Positions 24,462 through 32,153 of a DNA stretch of 34,939 nt are shown here, one piece after another. Below the pieces are notes generated by a model. That model did not search any database, had not been told where the DNA came from, and saw only the letters and a list, made by a program, of their open reading frames with translations. Within the stretch, counting starts at the first letter, position 1. Every line of letters starts with the position of its first letter. The stretch is from Nevskia sp. (GTDB lineage: Bacteria; Pseudomonadota; Gammaproteobacteria; Nevskiales; Nevskiaceae), in contig JADHNH010000029.1 in NCBI GenBank assembly GCA_016779605.1, forward strand, positions 1-34,939. Direction: 5' to 3'. The position numbers were made by a program, and so were the translations under genes.

Positions 24462-24851
24462 ATGCCGCCGTTGAGCCAGCAACAGAGCAACGAATTCAGC
24501 CGCATCCTCAAGAGCCGCTACCGCGAGCTGTGGAGCGACGTGCAGCGCGAGCTTGCCAACGCCCAGCCTTACAGCGAGATCGCCGGGGAGACGCACGATC
24601 TCGAGGACCAGGCCACCGCCGACGTGCTGGTGGACATCAACCTGGCGGACATCCATCGCAACATCGGCGAAATGCGCGACATCGAGTCCGCGCTGGAGCG
24701 CATCGTCGGCCTCAGCTACGGCACCTGCACCGATTGCGGCACCGATATCGGCCTCGACCGGCTGCGCGCCTGGCCCACGGCCAAGCGCTGCCAGCCGTGC
24801 CAGGGCCGCTACGAGCGGCAGCACGCCACGCCGAAGCACCCATCAATGTGA
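24462..24851 (+). CDS. DksA/TraR-family zinc-finger transcription factor
   Basis: This 129-residue protein has a coiled-coil N-terminal half and a C4 zinc finger with C89, C92, C110 and C113. The coiled-coil tip carries DLEDQA (46-51), matching the DxxDxA signature through which DksA acts in the RNA polymerase secondary channel. Full-length DksA is about 150 residues; this one is shorter and belongs to the DksA/TraR C4-type group. CAGGAGAG precedes the ATG at 24462. Its FNR-type box suggests it tunes transcription, perhaps rRNA promoters, under low oxygen; the ppGpp dependence is unknown. Confidence 0.9.
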   Translation: MPPLSQQQSNEFSRILKSRYRELWSDVQRELANAQPYSEIAGETHDLEDQATADVLVDINLADIHRNIGEMRDIESALERIVGLSYGTCTDCGTDIGLDRLRAWPTAKRCQPCQGRYERQHATPKHPSM

Positions 24852-24857
24852 TTTCGG

Positions 24858-24885
24858 CCGGCGCAGGCACCTGCTTGCGCCCCGG
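24858..24885. terminator. Possible shared hairpin between convergent dksA-like and polX genes
   Basis: CCGGCGCA (24858-24865) pairs with TGCGCC followed by CCGG (24876-24885, two bases bulged). There is no T tract on either side. Location between two stops 45 bases apart is the main support. Confidence 0.35.
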
Positions 24886-24896
24886 CGGAGCGGGCG

Positions 24897-26681
24897 TCAG
24901 CGCATGCACCGCTTGAGGAAATGCCGCAGCTCCGCCAGCGGCCGCGTGTTCAGCACGTCTTTCTTCTCGAGCCAGCCGCGGCGCGCCTGGCCGACGCCGT
25001 AGCGCAGGTTGTCGAAATCGCCGGTGCGATGCGCATCGGTGCTGACGCAGACCGGCACGCCGCGCTCGCTGGCGGCGCGGCAGTGCAGGTCGAACAGGTC
25101 CATCCGCTGCGGCTGCGCGTTCAGCTCCAGGCAGCAGCCGCGCGCGCGGGCCGCTTCGATCACCGCCGGCATGTCGACGTCGATGCCTTCGCGTTCGCCG
25201 ATCAGGCGGCCGGTCGGATGCGCCAGGATGGCAAAGCGGCGGTGTTCCATGGCGCGCAGCAGCCGGCGGGTCTGGCGCGCCCGCGGCAGGTCGAAATAGC
25301 TGTGCACCGCACCCACCACCAGGTCCAGCTGGGCCAGCGCCTCGTCGGGCAGATCCAGGTCGCCGTTTTCAAGGATGTCGACCTCGATGCCCTTGAGCAG
25401 GGTGATGCCCCTGAGGCGCCGGTTGAGCGCGTCGATCTCCGCGCCCTGCCGCCGCAGCGCGGCTGCATCCAGGCCGTGCGCGACCTTGAGCCGCTGCGAG
25501 TGGTCGGTGATGGCCAGGTACTCCAGGCCCGCGGCGCGCGCCGCCTGCGCCATTTCCTCCAGGGTGTTGAAGCCGTCGGACGCACGGGTGTGGGCGTGCA
25601 GGTCGCCGCGCAGGTCGGCCCGCTCGACCAGGTGCGGCAGCCGCCCGCGGGCGGCTACTTCGATCTCGCCGCGGTCCTCGCGCAGCTCGGGCGGCACCGG
25701 CGCCAGGCCCAGTGCGCCGTACACCGAATCCTCGGTGCGGCCGGCGATGCGCCGGGAACCCTCGAACACGCCGTATTCGCTGAGCTTGAAGCCACGCTCC
25801 TGGGCGCGCTTGCGGATCGCGATGTTGTGCGCCTTGCTGCCGGTGAAGTACACCAGCGCCGCGCCGTAGGCCTGCGGTTCGATCGCCCGCAGGTCCACCT
25901 GCAGGCCCGAGCGCAGCACCACGCTGGCGCGCGCCGGCCCGCTGGCCAGCACTTCGGCGACTTCCGGGTACGCCTGGAAATGCCGCATCAGTTCTTCCGA
26001 CGCCTGCGCGGCGGCGAGGATGTCGAGGTCGCCCACGGTGTCGCGCATGCGCCGGAAGCTGCCGGCAACGGTCACTTCCGCCACACCCGGCGCGCGCCGC
26101 AGGTACTCGGCCAGCTTTTCCGCTGCCGGCGCAACGGCGGCCAGCGGGAACCGCCGTCCGCCCTGCAGCCTGGCGCCGGCGGCCTGCAACAGCTTTTCCT
26201 GCAGCCTGGCGCCGAAGCCGTGCAGCTTGCCCAGGCGCCCGTCCTTGGCGGCGGCGTAAAGCTGCTGCGGCGTCTGCACGCCCAGCTCGTGATAGACGTG
26301 CCGCACGCGCGTGGGGCCCAGGCCGGGGATCGACAGGAGGTCCACCAGCACCGGCGGCACTTCCTTGCGCAGGCGCTCGCGCAGCGCGCAGCTGCCGGTC
26401 TGCACGATCTCGCCGATCTTGGCGGCCAGGTCCTCGCCGATGCCCGGCAGCTTGGGCAGCGCCTGGCCGCTGCCGAGCAGCGCGGCGATGTCCGGCGCGA
26501 AGCCGAGCACCGTGCGGGCGGCGTTGCGGTAGGCGCGGATGCGGAACGGATTCTGCTCCTCCAGTTCCAGCAGGTTGGCAATTTCCTCGAACACCGCGGC
26601 GATGTCGGCATTGCTCACCGCAGCCGCGCCGGCGCCGGGCCCCGGCCGCGGCGGGCGCTCAGGCGGGCGCGTGCGCGGCAT
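24897..26681 (-). CDS. polX: Family X DNA polymerase / PHP 3'-5' exonuclease (PolX)
   Basis: This 594-residue bacterial PolX acts in base-excision gap filling and 3' end processing. Domains in order: an 8-kDa-like domain with helix-hairpin-helix motifs (LPGIG at 78-82, IPGLG at 118-122), the polymerase palm with GS 207-208 and catalytic acids D218, D220 and D263, and a C-terminal PHP domain with GDLHAHT (H362, H364), ITDHS, a HPTG motif and STDAHR. All polymerase and PHP metal ligands I can check are present, so both activities are expected. The ATG at 26681 adds a Pro/Arg-rich N-terminus; a start nearer VSNADIAAVF is possible. It follows the tandem USP gene by 38 bases and is probably co-transcribed from that gene's FNR-type promoter. 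This suggests a repair function in non-growing cells. Confidence 0.93.
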   Translation of the reverse strand: MPRTRPPERPPRPGPGAGAAAVSNADIAAVFEEIANLLELEEQNPFRIRAYRNAARTVLGFAPDIAALLGSGQALPKLPGIGEDLAAKIGEIVQTGSCALRERLRKEVPPVLVDLLSIPGLGPTRVRHVYHELGVQTPQQLYAAAKDGRLGKLHGFGARLQEKLLQAAGARLQGGRRFPLAAVAPAAEKLAEYLRRAPGVAEVTVAGSFRRMRDTVGDLDILAAAQASEELMRHFQAYPEVAEVLASGPARASVVLRSGLQVDLRAIEPQAYGAALVYFTGSKAHNIAIRKRAQERGFKLSEYGVFEGSRRIAGRTEDSVYGALGLAPVPPELREDRGEIEVAARGRLPHLVERADLRGDLHAHTRASDGFNTLEEMAQAARAAGLEYLAITDHSQRLKVAHGLDAAALRRQGAEIDALNRRLRGITLLKGIEVDILENGDLDLPDEALAQLDLVVGAVHSYFDLPRARQTRRLLRAMEHRRFAILAHPTGRLIGEREGIDVDMPAVIEAARARGCCLELNAQPQRMDLFDLHCRAASERGVPVCVSTDAHRTGDFDNLRYGVGQARRGWLEKKDVLNTRPLAELRHFLKRCMR

Positions 26682-26719
26682 GGCTCAAGCGCCGGCAGCG
26701 GCCGACAGCGCCTTGCCGC

Positions 26720-27679
26720 TCAATGGGACTCGATCTTGTCGAGCAGCGCCGAGATTTCACGGCTGAACCCGGCCGGCTTCACCGCCAGCACGTTGCAGGG
26801 GATGTAGTCGAGGATGCTCTCGGCCGTGCTGCCCATGATCAGGCGGTCCAGCGCCGTGCGGCGCGCGGTGCCCAGCACGACCACGTCGGAGCCGCTGCCC
26901 GCGGCGAAATCCGAAATGGCCGTGGCCGCCGGCCCTTCGAGGAAGTGGCGCCGTTCGGCCGGCACGCCGTGGGCGTCGGCCAGCGCCTGGAAGGCGTCGC
27001 GATGGCTTTGCCGCAGGGTTTCGCACAGCGACTCCGGCAGCACGGTCATGCCCACCGGCGCGGTGGCGGCGACCGCCGCCATGCCGTCGAAGGCGTGCAC
27101 CAGGTGCAATTCGGCGTCGCACTGGATGGCCAGCGCCATGGCGGCCTTGACGATCTGCTCATTGAAATCCCGCGGCTGCCGGCCGGGATGGAACGGATCC
27201 ACCGCGGCGATGATGCGCCGCGGCACGGCGTGGGCGATGCTGTTGACCAGCAGCAGCGGGGCCGGGCACAGGCGCAGCAGGTGCCAGTCCAGCGGCGTGA
27301 ACAGCACGCGCTTGAGCACGGCCTCGTGCCGCACGTCCTTGACCACCAGGTCCGGCGACATTTCGATGACGTGCTGCAGGATGCCCTCGTACAGCGGATG
27401 CGCCCATACCGCCTCGGTGGTGACCTGGACGCCCTGCTGGCGCAACGCCTCGGCTTCCTGCTGCAGCCACGCGCGGCGCTGGCGCAGCAGCCCTTCCCGC
27501 GCCTCGTGCATGGCCTTGCGGTCCACCAAGCCGGCCAGCGCGATGGTCTCGCGGTATTCGAACAGGCTGATGTGCAGCGCCGCCGCGGTCGCGCGGGCCA
27601 GGGCGGCGGCGCGTTCGAATGCCGGTGTCCGGTGCATCGACGGATCGGCGACCAGCAGGATTTTCTGGATCTGGCTCAT
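26720..27679 (-). CDS. Tandem-domain universal stress protein (UspE-like)
   Basis: This 319-residue protein has two USP domains. The first runs from KILLVADPS to CPAPLLLVN and lacks a clear ATP loop. The second runs from RRIIAAVDPF to CNVLAVKP and carries the nucleotide-binding loop GTARRTALDRLIMGST (270-285), matching G-2x-G-9x-G(S/T) apart from the second glycine. GGGAG precedes the ATG at 27679 by six bases. UspE-type proteins protect cells during growth arrest and low oxygen, and in several proteobacteria are controlled by FNR-family regulators. It precedes polX and diverges from macA over two FNR-type boxes. Confidence 0.93.
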   Translation of the reverse strand: MSQIQKILLVADPSMHRTPAFERAAALARATAAALHISLFEYRETIALAGLVDRKAMHEAREGLLRQRRAWLQQEAEALRQQGVQVTTEAVWAHPLYEGILQHVIEMSPDLVVKDVRHEAVLKRVLFTPLDWHLLRLCPAPLLLVNSIAHAVPRRIIAAVDPFHPGRQPRDFNEQIVKAAMALAIQCDAELHLVHAFDGMAAVAATAPVGMTVLPESLCETLRQSHRDAFQALADAHGVPAERRHFLEGPAATAISDFAAGSGSDVVVLGTARRTALDRLIMGSTAESILDYIPCNVLAVKPAGFSREISALLDKIESH

Positions 27680-27788
27680 CACGGCTCCCGGCCGCGGACC
27701 GCGGCGGCCTTCTGTTGTTCCCTTACCATCATGCGGTTGCCGGGAAACGGCCTGCAAACGACCGCCATTCGTCCCCCGATACCCGCCC

Positions 27789-27830
27789 AGGATGCGGGCG
27801 GCAGCGGCGGCCGGCATTGACTCAAATCAA
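27789..27830 (-). promoter_or_regulatory. FNR/FixK-type box and -10 for the USP-polX operon
   Basis: TTGACTCAAATCAA at 27817-27830 fits TTGAY-N4-RTCAA perfectly. On the minus strand CATCCT (27794 to 27789) is exactly at the class II -10 position, giving a long leader of about 100 bases. Downstream on the plus strand it is followed by a perfect 14-bp GC palindrome (27832-27845), mirroring the ftsH box. Confidence 0.65.
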
Positions 27831-27849
27831 TGGCCCGGCCGGGCCGCGC

Positions 27850-27891
27850 TTGACGTGGGTCAAGGCACTGCGGGCGGCGCTGCCCGATGCT
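27850..27891 (+). promoter_or_regulatory. Perfect FNR/FixK-type palindrome and -10 for macAB
   Basis: TTGACGTGGGTCAA at 27850-27863 is identical to the box at 13749. GATGCT at 27886-27891 is exactly at the class II -10 position and resembles the AATGCT of the MBL operon promoter. The implied start is near 27898, 26 bases before macA. Confidence 0.7.
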
Positions 27892-27923
27892 GGCCGCAGG
27901 ATCGTACCGGGCCCGAAAATCCC

Positions 27924-29150
27924 ATGCTCAGCCCAGGCCATGAAGCGGTGCCAGCCGCCGGCGTCGAGACAGCGCACCACGCGGTGCGCCTGCGCGCCTG
28001 GCAGGTGCTCGCGGCGATCGCCGTGGCGGCGGCGCTGATCGCAGGGGCGGTCTGGTGGGTGCGCGCGCCGCGGGCGGCGCCCAGCTACGTCACCGTGCCG
28101 GTGTCGCGCGGAGCGGTGGCGCGCGCGGTTTCGGCCAGCGGCACGGTGAATCCGCAGCTCACCATCATCGTCGGCTCCTATGTGTCCGGCGTGATCCAGG
28201 CGCTTTACTGCGACTACAACACGCGGGTGAAAAAAGGGCAGATCTGCGCGACCATCGACCCGCGCCCCTACCAGACCCAGGTGGACCAGGCCGCCGCCGA
28301 GCTGGGCACCGCGCAGGCGCAGCTGGTGAAGGACCGCGCCAGCCTGGCTTACGCGCGCGCCGCCCACGCACGCACCCTGGCGCTGGTCAAGGACGGTTAC
28401 GTGACGCAGGACGCGGTCGACAACGCCCTCAGCGCGCTGGACCAGGCGCGGGCGCAGGCCGACCTGGACACGGCGGCGATCAACCAGAAGAAGGCCTCGC
28501 TGAAGGCCGCCCAGGTGAACCTGGAGTACACCCACATCGTCTCGCCGGTCGACGGCACGGTGGTGTCGCGCAACGTGACGATCGGCCAGACCGTGGCGGC
28601 GAGCTTCCAGACGCCGACGCTGTTCCTGATCGCCACCGACCTGACGCGCATGGAGGTCGACACCAACGTCAGCGAAAGCGACATCGGCGGCCTGCGCCTC
28701 GGCAACAAGGCCAGCTTCACGGTGGAAGCCTTCCCCGGCCGCGCGTTCGCCGGCACGGTCACGCAGATCCGCCAGGCGCCGCAGACCGTGCAGAACGTCG
28801 TCACCTACGACGTCATCGTCGGCGTCGAAAACAACGACCAGTCCCTGATGCCCGGCATGACCGCCACCACGCGGATCGTCACGCAGGCGCGCGACGACGT
28901 CCTGCGCGTTCCGGACCAGGCCTTGCGCTATGCCCCGGCCGGCGCGCCGGCGGCGCCCGCCGGCACGCAGCGCCTGTGGGTGCTGCGCGGCGGCAAGCCG
29001 CAGGCGGTGGCCGTCACCCTGGGGCTGGACGACGACGCCTACTCGGAAGTCACCGGCGGCGCACTCAAGGCCGGCGATGCGGTCATCGTCGGCGAGCAGC
29101 GCGCCGACGCCGCCAAGGGCGCGTCGCCGTCGCTCCGCTTCGGCCTGTAG
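27924..29150 (+). CDS. macA: MacA-like periplasmic adaptor (membrane fusion protein)
   Basis: This 408-residue HlyD-family adaptor links an inner-membrane MacB-type ABC transporter to a TolC-like outer membrane channel. It has one membrane anchor at about residues 25-46, the barrel-sandwich start ASGTVNPQLTIIVGSYVSG, a coiled-coil hairpin (about 115-190) and a second half-lipoyl SPVDGTVVSRNV. The beta-barrel region and MPGMTATTRIV follow, ending in a membrane-proximal domain. The ATG at 27924 lacks a good ribosome site but leaves a sensible N-terminus and lies just after the predicted transcription start. macB begins 12 bases after its stop. The substrate (peptide, haem-type compound, macrolide or lipopeptide) cannot be told; no tolC is present nearby. 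Confidence 0.92.
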   Translation: MLSPGHEAVPAAGVETAHHAVRLRAWQVLAAIAVAAALIAGAVWWVRAPRAAPSYVTVPVSRGAVARAVSASGTVNPQLTIIVGSYVSGVIQALYCDYNTRVKKGQICATIDPRPYQTQVDQAAAELGTAQAQLVKDRASLAYARAAHARTLALVKDGYVTQDAVDNALSALDQARAQADLDTAAINQKKASLKAAQVNLEYTHIVSPVDGTVVSRNVTIGQTVAASFQTPTLFLIATDLTRMEVDTNVSESDIGGLRLGNKASFTVEAFPGRAFAGTVTQIRQAPQTVQNVVTYDVIVGVENNDQSLMPGMTATTRIVTQARDDVLRVPDQALRYAPAGAPAAPAGTQRLWVLRGGKPQAVAVTLGLDDDAYSEVTGGALKAGDAVIVGEQRADAAKGASPSLRFGL

Positions 29151-29162
29151 GGCGCCGCCGCC

Positions 29163-31253
29163 ATGGCCGACACCGTCATCAGCGCCCGCAGCCTGGGCCG
29201 CGTCTACCGCATGGGCGACTCCCAGGTGCATGCGCTGGACGGCGTGAGCCTGGAAATCGGCCGCGGCGAATTCGTCGCCATCATGGGCTCGTCCGGCTCC
29301 GGCAAGTCCACGCTGATGAACGTGCTCGGCTGCCTGGACCGTCCGGACAGCGGCCAGTACCTGTTCGAGGGCGTGGACGTGGCGCGCCTGAGCGAGCCGG
29401 AGCTGGCGCGCCTGCGCAGCGAGCGGCTCGGCTTCGTTTTCCAGACCTTCAACCTGCTGGCCCGCACCAGCGCGATCGAGAACGTCGCCCTGCCGCTGTT
29501 CTACTGCCAGGACGGGCGCGCCGGCCACGCCCAGCGCATCGCGCGGGCGCGTGAAGCGCTGCGCACGGTCGGCCTGGCCGACCGCGAGCGCAACAACCCG
29601 GGCCAGCTTTCCGGCGGTCAGCAGCAGCGGGTGGCCATCGCCCGGGCCCTGATCAACCGCCCGGGCGTGGTGCTGGCCGACGAGCCGACCGGCAACCTCG
29701 ACACGCGCACCTCGCACGAGATCATGGAAACCCTGCGCACGCTCAACCGCGGGCAAGGCGTCACCGTGGTGGTGGTGACGCACGAGCCGGACATCGCCGA
29801 CTGCATGGACCGCGTCATCACCATGCGCGACGGCCGCATCGTGTCGGACCAGCGCAAGGCCGGCGCCGTGCCGCCGGCGCCGCCGGGCGCAGCCGCGCCG
29901 GCGCCAACCGCTGCGCCGGGCGCCGGCGGGTCCGCCACGCTGCCTTCGTGGTCGTTCGCCAAGATGATCCTGGGCAGCGCGGCGCAGGCCATCGCCCGCA
30001 ACAAGATGCGCTCGGCGCTGACCATGCTGGGCGTGTTCATCGGCGTGGCGGCGCTGATCGCCATGGTCGCGGTCGGCCAGGGCGCCAACGCCGCGGTCAG
30101 GAAACAGATCGAGAGCCTGGGCACCAACCTGATGGTGGTGCTGCCCGGGGCGACCACCGCCGGCGGCGTGCGCGCCGGCGCCGGCAGCGCCTCCACGCTG
30201 ACCGTGGGCGACGCGCTGGCGATCCGCCGCGAAGACCCGGCGGTGGGCGCGGTCAGCTACCTCATCCGCCAGGTCGGCCAGGTGCAGTACGCCAACCAGA
30301 ACTGGAGTACCAGCATCCAGGGCGTCAGCACCAGCTACCTGGACACCGCCAACTGGCACATCGCCGCCGGGCGCGCCTTCACCGAGGACGACGACCGCAA
30401 CGCGGCCAACGTGGCGCTGATCGGCGACACCGTCTACCGCCAGCTGTTCGGCGGTTACGAGAACCCGGTCGGCGCGCTGATCCAGGTCAAGGGCACGCCG
30501 GTGCGCGTGATCGGCCTGCTCGCCTCCAAGGGACAGACTTCGTTCGGCCAGGACCAGGACGACGTGCTGATGATTCCCCACGGTACCGCGGAGCGCAAAG
30601 TGCTGGGCGTGGCCGCGCCGAGCCAGTCGGCGTCGGCCAACCCGTATTTCCCGGCGGTGGCGAATCCCTATGGCACCGTGCCGCGCCTGACCGGCTACGT
30701 CAACCAGATCTACGTCCAGGCCGCCAGTGCCGACACCCTGCAGGCGGCGCTGGCGCAGGTCAGCGCCACGCTGACGCGCCGCCACCGTATCGAGCCGGGC
30801 GCGACGGCCGACTTCTCGGTGCGCAACTTGAGCCAGATCGCGCAGACCGCCGAGAGCAGCAGCCGGATCATGGCGCTGCTGCTGGCCGTCATCGCCTCCA
30901 TTTCGCTGCTGGTGGGCGGCATCGGCATCATGAACATCCTGCTGGTGTCGGTGACCGAGCGCACGCGCGAGATCGGCCTGCGCATGGCCATCGGCGCGCG
31001 GCGGCTGCACGTGCTGCTGCAGTTCCTGGCCGAAGCCGTGCTGCTGAGCGTCACCGGCGGTGCCGCCGGCATCGTCAGCGGCGTCGCCGTGTCCGCGGCG
31101 ATCTCGGCGCTGTCGCGCTGGCCCACGCAGCTTTCGGGTGCGGCGATCGGCGGCGGTTTCCTGTTTTCGGCGGCGGTCGGCATCTTCTTCGGCTACTACC
31201 CGGCGCGCAAGGCTTCGCGGCTGAACCCGATCGAGGCGCTGCGCTATGAGTAG
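29163..31253 (+). CDS. macB: MacB-like ABC transporter, fused ATPase-permease
   Basis: This 696-residue protein has an N-terminal ABC ATPase: Walker A GSSGSGKST 42-50, Q-loop VFQTFNLL, signature LSGGQQQR 149-156, Walker B VVLADEP and H-loop VVTHEP. An Ala/Pro-rich linker (about 234-256) leads to a FtsX/MacB permease with one membrane helix near residue 285, a large periplasmic domain, and three C-terminal helices (ISLLVGGIGIMNILLVS, then LLSVTGGAAGIVSG and FLFSAAVGIFFGYYPARKAS). This architecture is MacB's mechanotransmission type, powering export of periplasmic substrate via MacA and TolC. It is co-transcribed with macA from the FNR-type promoter. The length (about 650 in E. coli MacB) is slightly long because of the linker. 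Confidence 0.94.
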   Translation: MADTVISARSLGRVYRMGDSQVHALDGVSLEIGRGEFVAIMGSSGSGKSTLMNVLGCLDRPDSGQYLFEGVDVARLSEPELARLRSERLGFVFQTFNLLARTSAIENVALPLFYCQDGRAGHAQRIARAREALRTVGLADRERNNPGQLSGGQQQRVAIARALINRPGVVLADEPTGNLDTRTSHEIMETLRTLNRGQGVTVVVVTHEPDIADCMDRVITMRDGRIVSDQRKAGAVPPAPPGAAAPAPTAAPGAGGSATLPSWSFAKMILGSAAQAIARNKMRSALTMLGVFIGVAALIAMVAVGQGANAAVRKQIESLGTNLMVVLPGATTAGGVRAGAGSASTLTVGDALAIRREDPAVGAVSYLIRQVGQVQYANQNWSTSIQGVSTSYLDTANWHIAAGRAFTEDDDRNAANVALIGDTVYRQLFGGYENPVGALIQVKGTPVRVIGLLASKGQTSFGQDQDDVLMIPHGTAERKVLGVAAPSQSASANPYFPAVANPYGTVPRLTGYVNQIYVQAASADTLQAALAQVSATLTRRHRIEPGATADFSVRNLSQIAQTAESSSRIMALLLAVIASISLLVGGIGIMNILLVSVTERTREIGLRMAIGARRLHVLLQFLAEAVLLSVTGGAAGIVSGVAVSAAISALSRWPTQLSGAAIGGGFLFSAAVGIFFGYYPARKASRLNPIEALRYE

Positions 31254-31335
31254 AGGCGGCGCTTCGTCGAGTTGGTGCGGACCACGCCGCTGCCGCCGGT
31301 GGCGACAGCGGCGCTCCGCCGACCGCCCCATCGGG

Positions 31336-31674
31336 CTAATCGTCGCGCTTCACCACGATGGCGTTGTGCACCGCGCGCACGCCGTCGGTATTGCGGGCGA
31401 TCACCTCGGCCTGCTCCGCCGCTTTCTGGCTGTGTGCGGTGCCGCTCAGCACCACCACGCCGGCGCGGTCGGTATCGACGTGGATCTTCGCCAGGCTGGC
31501 CAGATGGTCGGCCGCCAGCTTGGTCTTGATCTTTGCGGTGATCGCCGAATCGTCGACGAAGGCGCCGGGATGCGAACGATCCGTATCCGGATCGTCGGGC
31601 CCCAGGGCCAGGGCCAGCGGGGGCGCCAGCGCTCCCGCGAACATCAGACAGCCGACGCAGAACAGTTTGTTCAT
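31336..31674 (-). CDS. Secreted BON-domain protein
   Basis: This 112-residue protein has a signal peptide (cleavage near ALALG, residue 24) and one BON domain: DSAITAKIKTKLAAD, VDTDRAGVVVLSGTA, and VRAVHNAIVV. BON proteins (OsmY-like) bind phospholipid or protect the envelope in osmotic or stationary stress. GGAGG six bases before the ATG at 31674 fixes the start. It lies convergent to macB, whose stop is 82 bases away. Confidence 0.9.
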   Translation of the reverse strand: MNKLFCVGCLMFAGALAPPLALALGPDDPDTDRSHPGAFVDDSAITAKIKTKLAADHLASLAKIHVDTDRAGVVVLSGTAHSQKAAEQAEVIARNTDGVRAVHNAIVVKRDD

Positions 31675-32145
31675 GTTGACCTCCAAGCGTTGTGGGATCG
31701 CCGATCCGGCCTGGCGGAAGCTGCCTGCGGCAATGCCCGTTCGGATTACGCCATGCGGGCATGGCCAGACCGCGACGCATGACTATGGGATGCGGCCGCA
31801 GACAGGAAAGTTCCGGCGCGCTGCCCGCACCGCGGCCGCGGCATGAGTGGCCACAGCCCCCCGCCGACGCCTGCAGGGCCTGGATCAAAGCCGATCGCCG
31901 GCTATTTCTCCGATCGCTTGTGGCGGCCGGACTTCCCTGCCCTGGAGACAGCATCCCGTCGCATCGGGCGGTTGTTCCATCCGCGTCGGCGATCCGCGCC
32001 GACGGCGACCCGGCAAAGGCGCGAGCGGCGCAGGCGTCTGCCCTCCAAATTCTGCTGATCCCCACCTGATCCCCCTGATCGCCTGAACTGAGCGAACAAC
32101 GGTTAAGCACTTGCTTAATCATTTCCCTTGCGTATACTTAAGCAT
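31675..32145. other. 471-bp spacer between the BON gene and the ArsR-type gene
   Basis: No convincing gene is seen; small frames lack ribosome sites and overlap in several frames. The half-site GGATCAAAG at 31882 lacks its partner arm. Three CTGATC copies are spaced 11 and 9 bases apart at 32055-32080. The ArsR-type promoter and operators lie at its right end. Confidence 0.5.
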
Positions 32146-32153
32146 ATGCTTAA
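32103..32153 (+). promoter_or_regulatory. ArsR-type autoregulated promoter with twin TTAAGCA palindromes
   Basis: Two 16-base palindromes, TTAAGCACTTGCTTAA (32103-32118) and TTAAGCATATGCTTAA (32138-32153, perfect), have centres 35 bases apart. Between and overlapping them lies a promoter: TTGCTT (32111-32116), 16 bases, TATACT (32133-32138). The second palindrome contains the ArsR-type gene's ATG (32146), about where transcription would start, predicting a leaderless message repressed by its own product. Confidence 0.8.

Noticed and set aside
27822..31331. Very long minus-strand frame opposite macAB
   Set aside because: No domain signal, histidine/arginine-rich shadow of two well-identified plus-strand genes.
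31875..31890. FNR-like half-site GGATCAAAG
   Set aside because: The partner TTGAY arm is absent at the required 14-bp spacing.
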